Below are positions 22,961 through 33,689 of a stretch of 64,000 bases of DNA, piece after piece. Where the stretch lies: contig OZ026524.1 of assembly GCA_964019695.1 (NCBI GenBank), positions 25,212,164-25,276,163 of the forward strand, read 5' to 3'. The DNA comes from Loripinus fragilis. Its lineage: Eukaryota > Mollusca > Bivalvia > Lucinida > Lucinidae. The position numbers and the translations under genes are program-made. The first letter of the stretch is position 1; every line of letters begins with the position of its first letter. The notes under the pieces were generated by a model that did no database searches, had not been told where the DNA came from, and was given only the letters and a program-made list of their open reading frames with translations.

Positions 22961-23271
22961 TCAAATTCTGTGCGTGGGCAGAACCCTATGTAAATTCCAT
23001 ATAGAGTGGAACTCCCCCTTTTGGGGTAAAAGTCATGATTTTAGATGTTCAATACCAAAACGGAACTCAAAGTCATATATCTTTGGCGAAACCCTGTTGT
23101 AAAGGTCTTTATTGGAGGGCAAAGCCGCTGATATAGAATCATTTTGAAAATCAAATATATTTACCCCTTAAAACATTCATTCAAAAGTTTGCGTTTCTTT
23201 TGTGCCACCTTAAAAACTGAATCATGCATGTTTGGGCAAATATTTCTTTTAACAAAACATCATATCAAAGT

Positions 23272-23365
23272 ACCATCAGAGTGTCAAATAGTTTGGCTCC
23301 AGTTCAGGTCTGAAGTTTTGGTGGGCCTGATCTGGGTCCAAACTGTTACGAAGACACAAGCAGAT
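23272..23365 (+). repeat. Family D palindromic MITE
   Basis: ATAGTTTGGCTCCAGTTCAG pairs loosely with CTGATCTGGGTCCAAACTGT around a GTTTTG centre. It is a diverged copy. Confidence 0.5.
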
Positions 23366-23564
23366 AAAGGTTTAACTGTTTCATTTTGCTGGCATTCTAT
23401 TTATTTTAAGAAAATAATAAAATGGACATGCGCAGATCATAAGCCGTAACGGTACTTATTACGTATATATGTGTATGAGGCAAATCGTTTCTTTGGACAT
23501 TTTCATAATTTGTGATGCGAAGAGCAAAGGTTCTGGTGATACGGCATAATTGCACATGCTACAG

Positions 23565-23850
23565 GCTTGCTGTCCGTTCTAGGGCGGTGGTTCTGTTGTT
23601 GCTGACTTTTTGTTTATTGTTACTCCCATTGTGGGAGTCTGTAATTGTTCTATGTTTTGTTGTACGTTTCTTTATGTTCATTCAAGTATTGCAATCATCT
23701 TGATGGGGAAGAGAGAGCTGGTTGATTTGCTTATTTTGTCTTCCTGGTGTTTTGTGATGGTTGAGAGGCTCTTTCTCGTGGTGCCACGGGTTTGTCTGCG
23801 GTTTGTGATTGTGGTATTTCCTGATCATACTCACTATTTTTGCGTAAAAG
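23565..23850 (+). repeat. Family B repeat, 5'-truncated
   Basis: From CTGTCCGTTCTAGGGCGGTG to TGTGGTATTTCCTGATCATA it matches 6690-7100 without the palindrome that interrupts that copy. This serves as the empty-site comparison. Confidence 0.6.
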
Positions 23851-24182
23851 CCCAAAAGACTGCTCCTCAGCAACCTTTCCGAAAATCTTTCTCAAAACCT
23901 CGAAAGAAAATAGACACATTCCATGATTCTGTGATCGCACGTACCAGTGTGATAGGAGCTTAATTGTTTGTTTTGTGTTTTAATGAAAACTTTCATCTTT
24001 ATAGATCTAGCTGAAGTTAGAAAAATGTATCTGGTCAATTTATTGAGTATTTCTGTAACGTATTAAATTGGGAAATCATGCAGGATTTGTTTTGGGAAGT
24101 TAAAACATAATATCTAAATAACACATGCTCTTTCTTATTGTATTATGCATCTATGTAACTTGTGTGATGCTGCCTCGGTCAG

Positions 24183-24218
24183 AGAAATTTTATAACCATG
24201 AAATTGGAATCAACACTG
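24183..24218 (+). CDS. Candidate 36-nt micro-exon of the sulfotransferase gene
   Basis: Thirty-six nucleotides lie between CTCGGTCAG and a GTACGT donor. Entered in phase 1 they read EKFYNHEIGINT and leave in phase 1 with a G. This joins in frame to the exon at 27144 and also accepts the phase of the exon at 9658-9767. The polypyrimidine tract is weak and the exon is very short, so the call rests on phase and position only. Without it, the 9658-9767 exon would still join 27144 in frame. Confidence 0.25.
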
Positions 24219-24383
24219 GTACGTCTCTCGCAACATGCGTAATTAATAATTGCACGTGTCAAAAAGGCGCTATCACTTGCAAACATAATGTGGTAGCGCA
24301 TATCATCTCTAACCTCAGTCTCAAGCAAGAATTTTAGAACTGACATGGATTACTCTGAGCATGGATGTAAGTCTGGTTGCCAA

Positions 24384-24735
24384 GAGGGGGGTACTCTGAT
24401 ATTTTCATACATACGTAGGCTCAGGTCATTTTTGGAGGTTCAAAATTTTGAATTTCAATTGGGGTTTTTCAAAATAATGAATATTTTTGGGGGTATCAAG
24501 ATTTTGTGGATATTCTTTTGGGGTCATCACAAAATTGGACTGAATTTAAGTCAATTTCATGCATTTTAGGGTCAAGGTATAGAACGGTTGATATTTGGGG
24601 GGGGGGGGGGTGCTAAAATTTCAAATACTTTTGGGGTGCTTGATATTCTTGATATTTATGGGGAATGAATGGTAGATGCTGGATCCAAGCCTACGTATGA
24701 AGATAAAAATGAGAGTACCCCCACCCCTGGGGCAA
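24384..24735 (+). mobile_element. Family C element with inverted ends
   Basis: The left end GGGGGGTACTCTGATATTTT plus CATACGTAGGCT is matched inversely at about 24690-24727 (AGCCTACGTATGAAGATAAA, then GAGAGTACCCCC). The interior has repeated TTTGGGGGT/AAATTT words and a poly-G tract near 24597-24610. Minus-strand relatives lie at 48860-49205 and 49370-49570. Confidence 0.6.
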
Positions 24736-24739
24736 GATC

Positions 24740-25330
24740 CAGACCGAGCACAGATGAAAGCGTTTTGACCATTGCTAGATCCAAGACGTTTCTAGAGAAG
24801 TTTAAATCCACATGAAGACAAAAGCAAACAAAAGAAAAGGCAGAGGCATGCAAACGTACATGATCAGATGAAAAACAAATAATTAGCGCCATGCTTACCA
24901 GCGAATTAGTCCCTTTTGCCCCCCATCTTAAAATTTAATGTTATATGAAACGCATCATTTTAATAAGCGTATTTATGCTTTTATTTCGATGCTTAATGCT
25001 GATCAAAATTCGTAAAACACATTAGTTTAACGCGACTGGTACGATTATTTGCTTATTGGCGTATTAGTGCTTTATCAGATGCTAAAAATGATAAATATGC
25101 TTAAAGCTGAGTGCCTGAAAGCAAATGATAAGCATATTGCTTATTGCCGTAAACATGCTTTATCAACAATTTTAAGTGTCTGCTTAATGATGCCATAAAG
25201 GTTTTAAGTGGTGCCTTAAAGGTAGCTTAAATGTGACTTTTTAAGCATTTTTCTGCTGCTTAATTTTACAAATAATGCGCTTTAACGGTGTATCTACGCA
25301 TGCTTAAAATTGCTTAGAGATGCCGTTTTG
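24740..25330. other. Non-coding stretch with diffuse GCTTA words
   Basis: No exon is supported. From about 24970 to 25320 words such as TGCTTAA, GCTTATTG and ATGCTTTAT recur irregularly and run up to the minisatellite, as if an older degenerate array preceded it. Confidence 0.4.
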
Positions 25331-25339
25331 CCCTGTGAT

Positions 25340-27120
25340 AGATTCTAATTTTATACCCCAACACTCATTTATTCTATTAATCCACCCTTATATATATTCG
25401 TGATAGAATCTAATTTGTATATCCCGGCACTTATTTATTCTTATAATCCCACCCTTACTCTCATGATAGATTCTAATTTTATATCCCAACACTCATTTAT
25501 TCTATTAATCAACCACCCTTATATTCGTGAAAGATTCTTGTTTGTGTATCCCGGCACTCATTTCTCCTTATAACCCCACACTTACTCTTATGATATTTTC
25601 TAATTTGTATATCCCGGCACTTATTAATTCTTATAATCCCACTTCGAGCCTCACCGGCGTCACTACGTTGTGTCCTTGAGCAAGAACATTAATCCTAGCT
25701 TAGTACTGGTTCAACCCAGGAAGACCCGTACCTTTATAACTGAAAGATTGTTGATGGGACGAAAAGAATCAGATCAAACAAACAAAAATTATAATCACAC
25801 CCTTACTCTCATGATAGATTCTAATTTTATATCCCAACACTCATTTATTCCATTGATCCACCCTTATATATTCGTCATAGATTCTAACTTGTATATCCCG
25901 GCACTTATTTATTCTTATAAACCAACCCTTACTCTCATGATAGATTCTAATTTTATATCCCAACACTCATTTATTCTATTAATCCACCCTTATATTCGTG
26001 ATAGAATCTAATTTGTATATCACAGCACTTATTTATTCTTATGATCCCACCCTTACTCTCATTATAGATTCTAATTTGTATATCCCCACACTCATTTATT
26101 CTTATAATCCACCCTTACTCTCATGATATATTCTTATTAGTATATCCTGGCACTCATTTATTCTATTAATCCACCTTTATATTCGTGATATATTCTAATT
26201 TGTATATCCGCACACTTATTTATTCTTATAATCCCACCCTTACTCTCATGATAGATTCTAATTTTATATCCAAGCACTCATTTATTCTAATAATCCACCC
26301 TTATATTCGTGATAGATTCTAATTTGTATATCCCAGCACTTATTTATTCTTATAATCCCACCCTTACTCTCATGATAGATTCTAATTTTATACCCCAACA
26401 CTCATTTATTCTATTAATCCACCCTTATATATTCGTGATAGATTCTAACTTGTATATCCCGGCACTTATTTATTCTTATAAACCCACCCTTACTCTCATG
26501 ATAGATTCTAATTTTATATCCCAACACTCATTTATTCTATTAATCCACCCTTATATTCGTGATAGTTTCTAATTTGTATATCCCGGCACTTATTTAATCT
26601 TATAATCCCACCCTTACTCACATGATAGATTCTAATTTTATATCACCGCACTCATTTATTCTTATAATCCACCCTTATATATTCGTGATAGCTTCTAATA
26701 TGTATATCCCGGCACTTATTTATTCTTATAATCCCACCCTTACTCTCATGATAGATTCTAATTTTATATCACCGCACTCATTTATTCTTATAATCCACCC
26801 TTATATATTCGTGATAGATTCTAATTTGTATATCGTGGCACTTATTTATTCTTATAATCCCACCCTTACTCTCATGATAGATTCTAGTTTGTGTATCCCG
26901 ACACTTATTTATTCCTATAATCCCACCCTTCTACTCAGGATTAACTCTAAATTTCTCCCCCTTACACTCCTTATAGGCTCTTATAATTGCACCCTCGCAC
27001 TCATGATTCACTCTCACAATCATGATAATCTCCTGTATTACCACTCTCACACTCATGATGAACTTATATAATCGCCACCTCATAATCATGATGAACTCTT
27101 ATAATTCCATCCGCACAGTA
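25340..27120 (+). repeat. Minisatellite with ~61-63-bp units paired into a ~126-bp dimer
   Basis: Two unit types alternate. One reads ATTCTAATTTTATATCCCAA then CACTCATTTATTCTATTAAT, ending in a TATATTCGTGATAG word. The other reads ATTCTAATTTGTATATCCCG then GCACTTATTTATTCTTATAA, ending in CTCTCATGATAG. About a dozen dimers are present and the last units decay toward 27120. A truncated SINE (25643-25788) is inserted. Many dimers are exactly 126 bp, so the plus frame stays open over several units (a 42-residue period with MIDSNF at each start). That does not by itself make it coding. The array ends about 25 bp before the sulfotransferase exon acceptor. Confidence 0.9.
25643..25788 (+). mobile_element. 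5'-truncated SINE inside the minisatellite
   Basis: It starts within the B-box region (TTCGAGCCTCACC) and keeps the body and the AAACAAACAAAAA tail of the SINE at 10081-10286. TTATAATC[C/A]CAC flanks both sides, an apparent 12-bp target duplication of array sequence. It inserted after the array existed. Confidence 0.8.
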
Positions 27121-27143
27121 ATGATACTCTTATTCTATTTCAG

Positions 27144-27820
27144 GCCCTGGTTGGTCGAACACGTCCAAGTGTACCAAACATGCAAACCAACAAGAAAGCT
27201 GCGTTATGAAGAACATACCAAAACTATGCATATCTGCTTCGCATCGTGTCACAAAGGTGCTCAGAATGACGCTTGATAATCTTGAATATCTATTGCAGAC
27301 TAGAGACAATTTAAAAATAATCCATTTATTCAGAGATCCGCGTGCAATAATAAATTCCCGAATGTCGTCGGTAATGAAACATTTTTTTCGAACAGGTACA
27401 GATTTGATTTCAAATGCCAAATCACTGTGCCATAAAATGCTCTATGATTTTCACGAGGGAGTAAGATTATATAACCTTTATCCAGGCAGATTTCGATTTT
27501 TATACTATGAAGACTTGAATGAGCATCCACTGCGTAAGGTTAAACTAATCTATCAATATTTGGGAATGACATTAGATCAGTCTAAGTATGAATTCATATC
27601 AAGCATAGTAGTGTTTAATGATAATATCGCAGAGACAGAACGGCAGATGAATACAGCTTTTTGGTGGAGAAAAACAATGAGGTGGAATGAAACACAACAA
27701 ATAGACGAACTATGCAAAGACGTTTATGATGTTTTAGGTTATAAAACGTTTAGTAGTCATGCAGATCAGATGGATTTGTCACTTAGAAGTGTTAATATAC
27801 CTCCACAATTTGCTTTGTGA
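27144..27820 (+). CDS. Carbohydrate sulfotransferase, C-terminal exon
   Basis: The acceptor CTATTTCAG ends at 27143. Entered in phase 1, the exon stays open for about 225 codons to TGA at 27818-27820. Enzymes of this family move sulfate from PAPS to sugars of glycans or proteoglycans in the Golgi lumen. The key evidence is RDPRAIINSR (about exon residues 64-73), the 3'-phosphate-binding motif of the carbohydrate sulfotransferase family, preceded by NLKIIHLF. A YYEDL block (about 121-125) matches the usual RYEDL region. An NTS sequon (residues 6-8) and early cysteines fit a lumenal domain. The upstream P-loop-like 5'-phosphosulfate motif and the membrane anchor are missing and must lie on earlier exons. 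No stop or frameshift is seen in this exon. Sugar specificity cannot be read from it. Confidence 0.85.
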
Positions 27821-27958
27821 AGTAATCAGGACCGAGTTGCATAATACGAGCGGTTTTTCAGGGCGGTAGCTTGACCAAAATTCCACGAACGCAAATTTTG
27901 TGCGGATGTGGCTAATGCATTTTTTAATGTAAGTGAATTCCAAAAATGGGCATTTACA

Positions 27959-28024
27959 AATAGCGTAGACCCAGATGAGACGCCGCTAAACGCGGCGTCT
28001 CATCAAGGTCTGCGCTATTTGCCA
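27959..28024. repeat. Family F hairpin element
   Basis: AAATAGCGTAGACCCAGATG followed by AGACGCCGC folds onto GCGGCGTCT and CATCAAGGTCTGCGCTATTT with a tiny loop (TAAAC). Diverged relatives lie at 39668-39742 and 40016-40082. It sits 140 bp past the sulfotransferase stop codon, so it could be in the 3' untranslated region. Confidence 0.75.
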
Positions 28025-28029
28025 TGTTA

Positions 28030-29840
28030 AGTTCAGTTCTTGGTAACCAGGTGGACAATATTATTCAATCTCATATAAATCAGGACATCTTTTACTGCGT
28101 TATTGGGCACTAAACCTTCGAAGGGGACCTTAGAACAGATAATGCCCTACCAAAATTGGAATTAGACAGATTATTATTGCTTTTCCTTACACATAGTGTA
28201 TGCGTGCCATCAAATAACCTTCAGAACTTGGATAGAATAATCCCATATTTTCGGTTCAAATGTGTATGCAAATGCTTAATTGCGTATATGGTAGCTACAT
28301 CCCTGCTTCTCTTTGGTGCTATGCAGGACTTTGCTAACGTAATGCAATGACAATGCGTTTGCCATTTTAATAACAACGTATTGTTGTTTTTTTCATACAA
28401 GTACTTAGGCATACATGTACGATAATGTCAGAATGCTCTATTGTATATGTTGAGGGGTAAAGGTTAGTATTAAAAAAAACTAATAATATAGTTGGCTGTC
28501 CACTTAAACAAAAGAGTTTTTTTTTCACTTTTGATGGCAAATTGGGTAAAGCAAGAATCCATCCTAATTATGTTTATATATGTGTAGTAAACACGATATG
28601 GGTGGATGCCAAGTCTGGAAATGTTCCCTGGACTCAGAAATAGATAAAAGGTCAAGTGGGTGCAAAAAAAACAGGATAATAGATAAATCACTCCTTTCTA
28701 TGTCATCTCCCGCCTATATAACATCCATTGAATTCACTATCCAGGACGTACTTAAGATACACGTTGCATGTATTACATGACCTAGACAACAATTAGGCAA
28801 CAACTGAGCGTATGTCCGAGCAATTTCTAAGGTCATTTAAGTGCATACTTCGCAAAATAACAGAATGCAATGTTAATGCTGCAATTTTTATCGGTGCCAT
28901 ACCAATCTAACAATACAAAATTATAAAAAAACTGCATGCGAATGGTTTAGAAGTCATGCATAGTAATATTGATGGTGTAACTACAGACAAGGTCAGGATT
29001 AAAGGTCACTTAAGTACCCAGTTTGTGTAGAAATGTATTTAAAACAGTTTCTTTATGTAAGCAGCATATCCAACATAACCATTAAACAACACCGTAATCG
29101 AGTAGCCACAGCAAATAGTTTCACTAAATGAAATATAGGTATTAAATTTTAAACTAGCATCAAAGGACTTCTTGGACTTCTTATAAGGCACACTAATAGA
29201 CAACCAGCTTTAAGTATATAAGAACAGCAAAACTCAGTTCGGTTTAATATTCAAGCTGTCTGTCTAGCACTTTTGTTGTTTGCTGATTAGGTACTAATCT
29301 TCCAGACTCAAGCTAAGCTTTGTAGCACAGCAGGCCTAATTGAGTCATATATGTTCTTAAAAGGATATCCTTTGGAAGCAAAGAATTCACAAAAAGACTA
29401 AAAAAACTAGAGTGTACATATTTGTCTGGGCCAGACTAGCTGGTTTTGGCAATTAAGGCCTCATCAGTGACCCTCGAATAGTTTCAAAGTTCCACAATAA
29501 AACCCATGATCCCAAAGGACAAGAAAATATAATTTACACTATAGTGAAGGGCAGGGAGACGTTCTATCGCCGCCACACAGTCCCAGTCACCAGCTGTAGT
29601 GAAGTCAAATACGTTCTTAAAAGGGTATTCTGGTGGTCAAACCTTAAAATATATTTTCTCTTGATGGGGATCAATTATGATAAAGTTATCATTACATATC
29701 GATGCTGATTGTTTCAGTTTTCTACAGCTGCATTTTGACTGGCTGTAATCCCACACAGTTTACAGTTATGGTTTCCGTTTTAATAACACAACGGTGGATC
29801 AGGCTGCAGGCTCAGTGATGATCCTATCCTAAAACTTCCA
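28030..29840. other. Non-coding stretch downstream of the sulfotransferase exon
   Basis: No exon with convincing borders and no clear repeat was recognised over about 1.8 kb. No AATAAA was noticed close after the stop codon. Confidence 0.35.
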
Positions 29841-30390
29841 TCGGTTTGTTAGTGCCTGATGCTTGTCTTTGTCTGTGCCCACCATAGCTCTACTTGAGAT
29901 TCTATCTGTGGGTTACGAGCCCTTTTGTGTCTCATTATAGTGTGTTAATTTACTTAGATTAATTCTACGTGATAATGCATTGCATAGCCTCCATGCGAGC
30001 TAAGCATTTTTTGTGTTTTAAGAACAGCAGAATCTATAGTGAAGATTTTACACCATATTATTGCACTTTAGAACTAAGTGGTCCCCGCTGCAGTCTGTTC
30101 TAGTGCAGTGGTTCTGTTGTTGTTGATTCATTGTTTATTGTTGCTCCCATTGTTTGAGGGAGTTTGGTGTTTGGTCAATGTCTTTTTACAGAATGTTATT
30201 CTATACTTAGCGTACGATCTAGTTTTTCAGTCATCTCGCTGAAGAAGAGAGAGTGGGTTGCTTTACTTTAGCTCTGTCGTCCTGTTGATTTTTAGCTTTT
30301 AGTGTTCTGTGTCTCTTCCTTACAGTGCTGTGAGTTGGTCTGCCCTGAGTGATTGTGGTATTTCCTGGTCATCCTCACTTACATTTTGTT
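29840..30390 (+). repeat. Family B: LINE-like 3' region
   Basis: It begins TTAGTGCCTGATGCTTGTC, includes CATGCGAGCTAAGCATTTTT and ends GATTGTGGTATTTCCTGGTC ATCCTCACTTACATTTT. It is colinear with 6410-7105 apart from the palindrome found there. Confidence 0.6.
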
Positions 30391-30479
30391 CATTTCTTGT
30401 TTATTACCATCAAAATAAATCAGTTATTTTGTGTAAGTTGCTTAACTTTTTGTCAGTGCACTCAAACAATTAATTATCT

Positions 30480-31300
30480 TACAACAATTATTGTTATAGC
30501 AGATCTATTTGAAGTAGAATATGTCAGATTCGGAAAACCAATGGCATCAAACCTACAAGCTGATGTGCATTTCAGAGATGCTTTAGAACACTTGCACCAC
30601 ATTGACATTCATTTCGTCTTGCATAAACAGCTAACTGGCTGCATGCACACAACTGTGATAGCCAGCAAACACTTCCAAACAACTTCTAGTCAGTATGTAC
30701 CTTCTTGCCACAAGTCAATAGTTTCGGTTAGTTTATTTTCTAGATCCATTGTTACATGGTCTACTTGAAGCCATATTTTAGCTTGATAGAGGCAACACAT
30801 CTAGGTCACGTTTCGCTTTCACAAAAAGATTATGCCTGGCATCAACAATACCTCTGACCTCCTTCTCTCCAATCTTAAATAATGTACAAACGCCCAAGCA
30901 TCATCGACGTTATCATTCCTTACTACTCCAGTAAGAAGATGGGCATACTTAATGAACATTTTCCAGCGTGTATTCTTGCCTTTGCCAGATTAAGGTAGCA
31001 TGGTATTGCATCTTGTTAGCACATGAAAGCCTTATATAATGAACAACACTAAATGGGGTAGCTGTTAAGCTGTTTGAGACTAGGCTGCATTTAGAATAAT
31101 GGCTAGGAATCCTGTTTCCTGGAACTTATCGTCTCTGAATACCACAACGCTTCTTCTTACATCACCAAGCAATATTTTTGCAACAAATGGGGAGAGATTA
31201 AATAGTCAAATAACAAAATTATTGCATGAATTGCATTTCACTAACATATTGCATGACCAAATTTTGTACACTTTTGCTTTTCAAAATGCTCCTTACCAGA
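30480..31300 (-). pseudogene. Decayed transposon-associated ORF with Cys-rich tail
   Basis: Read on the minus strand with frameshifts and stops. In order: WAFVHYLRLERRRSE; ARHNLFVKAKRDLDVLPLSS (30781-30840); MDLENKLTETIDLWQEGTY; and a Cys-rich end with SCLCKTK and MSMWCKCSKASLKCTSACRF. I recall this layout, a VKAKRDLD-type segment then a tail of repeated CxC/KC pairs, from uncharacterised multi-copy proteins in bivalve and other invertebrate genomes. A second decayed relative lies at 55620-57760 (+). At least three stops and one frameshift mean this copy is not functional. The assignment is from memory of the family, not a search. Confidence 0.55.
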
Positions 31301-31399
31301 TCGTCTGACATGTGAAGCTTTGCTTAAAGAACTATGAGGGAATATTGGTCTACATTTCTGAAAAACGTTGCCCTTTCCTAACCGTTGTTTGCACACAGA

Positions 31400-32820
31400 A
31401 TCGAAGTTTGGCAGTTTGCATACTGAGAGTTGACCCAGAAAACCCGTTCTTTTGAGTATATGTTTCGAAATACCAAAATTTCAGTGTTCGGCTCAAAATA
31501 CGTATGGTAGACTAATGTAAAAAGTATTTTATGCTACACCATCGGAATTTATTATTTTTGGTCATTGAAAGTAAAAAATGCTTAACTTTATGTAAATGGT
31601 AATCAAATTCATAACACGCCCTGGTCATTAAACGAAAAACGGAGACATATACAACAAATAAAAGGGCGTGAAAACAAACGTCACAAGTGAATACGGCATT
31701 AGATACAAGAGATGTTTAACTCGTATCATTGCAGCGGTTTGCTAACTCCATAAAAAGAGCATCGTAGAAGCAAAACTAGACCGCAGTTGATACTCGTTTT
31801 TTAACCATAAACATTTACTTTAGCACGAAATCATGTAAATTATCTTGTTATGCATCTGCAAAGTTTGAAGTTGAACATTCATAGGTTCAGAAGAAGATCC
31901 AGTTAAATAAAAAAATACACATTATTTGGCAGTGGGTCACATAAAAAGTCTACATCAATGACAAATACATCTGCAAAGTTGTTACGTCAAATGGTTAAGG
32001 AGGAGGCGTGTTTAAAAGAAAATATATTACATGTATACTCGGGGGGGGGGGGATGGGGGTAACGTGGGGGTAATTTTAGTACCGGTGTGCGAACCAGTTT
32101 TTTAAACGTATCCCAATCATATACTTGGTCTTCGAAAAAAATGACCTATTCCTATACTTAATGGAATAAAATGTTTACATATCCATATACTGTTCTTTGA
32201 TTTTATACCTTCTTTGTTATCTGTAAACAAAGTTCACAAATAAACATTACAATTTTGGTTTCTGTGCTGAAGATCTGGACAACAATATGAGTTTTTTCAA
32301 ATAGGGGTGTCAGAAAATGGGACCATACATATATCAATGATGAAAAATTGGGTCAGTCATATATTTTTTCTTAGTAAAATGGGACTTTTCTACCTGACAG
32401 CGCTGAAAAAGGTGGCTATTCGGGCCGCACATCCGTACTATGTCACATATAAATAGTTATCCCCCCACCGAGCATGTATATGTCAATTGACCTTGAAGTC
32501 ATCTTCACGTAAAAAGACCACACGGTACCCTCTACATTATGTGTCATATGTACCTATTTTGAGGTTGCTACGTCCAACAGCTTACGAGGATGTGCATTCG
32601 TAAGAAACGTGACGAAAGCACGGATGGACGGACGAATAAATGGCCGAATTTGGTTAATGATTAGCACATGCTTTTTTTTCTTAAAGAAAAAGCTGATATA
32701 ATATGATAAAGCGATTAACTCTCAGTGTAAAGGAATAGCTAAAGGAAACACATTGGGTCCAACCGAAGTCATGTGATAAAAAGAATATTTCACACGTAAC
32801 TAGATATTTCAAATTCTGTC
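31400..32820. other. Non-coding stretch with family I copies
   Basis: GCATCTGCAAAGTTTGAAGT-type blocks occur at about 31850-31990. A TGACCTTGAAGTC ... GGTACCCTCTACATTATGTG ... GGATGGACGGACGAATAAAT block occurs at about 32485-32640. A poly-G run of 12 lies near 32041. No gene is supported. Confidence 0.45.
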
Positions 32821-32824
32821 ATTG

Positions 32825-33260
32825 ACATCTTTGAAAATTAAGTACCAATTCTTAACATCTGTAGGTAATTTGGTCCAATTTTTCACATTTGTGAACATTT
32901 GTACCATATTCATTTACATCTGTGAACATTTGGTACTGATTCTTCACATTTTGTTAAAATTGAGTACCAATTCTTCACAGGTGTGAAGAACTGGTACCGA
33001 TTCTTCACATTTGTGAAAATTGAGTACCAATTCTTCACATCTGAGAAAAATCGAACCAGTCTTTCGCAGATGGCACGAATACGTACCAATTCTTCACAGT
33101 TAAAAATGAGAAAGATGAGAAATTTGAGCACAGATGTTAGACCCCCAAAATTATCAAATTGACCATACGCAAATTTCACATTTTCCAAAAGTGACGTTTT
33201 AGTACCAATTCTTCACACGGTGTGAAATTTGCGAATTATGAAATTGGCGGTTCAACAGGG
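32825..33260 (+). repeat. Minisatellite of ~28-33 bp with a palindromic TTCACA/TGTGAA core
   Basis: The repeated unit is close to GTACCAATTCTTCACAT then TTGTGAAAATTGA, about twelve degenerate copies. Each unit can fold at TTCACA...TGTGAA. A single extra copy with matching flanks (GACGTATTGGTACCAATTCT and a TTCAACAG word) lies at 39550-39630. The open minus frame across it follows from the repeat alone. Confidence 0.75.
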
Positions 33261-33689
33261 CTCTGACGAGAGTGTACCTTTTACAACCGAAAGTGCTGGC
33301 TTTTCTTAATCCAGCTCTACCTTAAAATAATTATGCTATAGTGTTTCCAGGTTATTAGTGACCCCCATTTTTCTTTTTTTAAACAGCTTTAAATTGAACT
33401 TAGAAGAGCGGCACTTAGCATGTGGATTTAAATGCACAAAAGTACTAGCCTACAGGACTATCTATATCCAATGATTCAATGAAAATCTATTCCGCAAACC
33501 TCACTCGTCGCCATTTTGGCACACACACGCACGGACACGCATGCAATTGTAAAAGTCTATAGGGGTCCTAGACCGTGCTGTATTGAAAGCAGGCAAATAT
33601 AAGGCTTAAGCATGAAACTTGCATGTACAAGTAGTACCTTCCATTTCAATTCATTGACTCGTTTTGCCCTCGAGGTAATTTGTCATGAT

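Larger units (their letters stand above)
18531..23015. mobile_element. Possible large element bounded by inverted repeats
   Basis: AAAGGGGGAGTTCCA plus CTGCCCACGCA at the left is matched in inverse orientation near 22975-23015, with about 24 extra bases inside the right arm. An ATATTTTGTA-like word follows in both arms. The interior holds an unrecognised minus-strand frame near the left end, a palindromic MITE and a LINE-like insertion. The arms may be TIRs of a decayed transposon or two inverted copies of one short repeat. No target duplication was found. Confidence 0.35.

Noticed and set aside
23610..23963. Plus-strand 117-codon frame with hydrophobic segments
   Set aside because: It lies over a family B repeat, and the same region in other copies does not keep the frame.
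25670..27071. Repeat protein with a 42-residue period
   Set aside because: The period follows from the 126-bp minisatellite. There is no promoter, splice or signal-peptide evidence, and units outside the open stretches break the frame.
27022..27276. Frame reading PWLVEHVQVYQTC into the sulfotransferase exon, suggesting a frameshifted gene
   Set aside because: Entering the exon in phase 1 from the acceptor at 27143 gives one uninterrupted frame to the stop, so no frameshift is needed.
30349..30768. Plus-strand 139-codon open frame
   Set aside because: It is antisense to the Cys-rich transposon relic and partly family B sequence. The minus strand carries the recognisable blocks.
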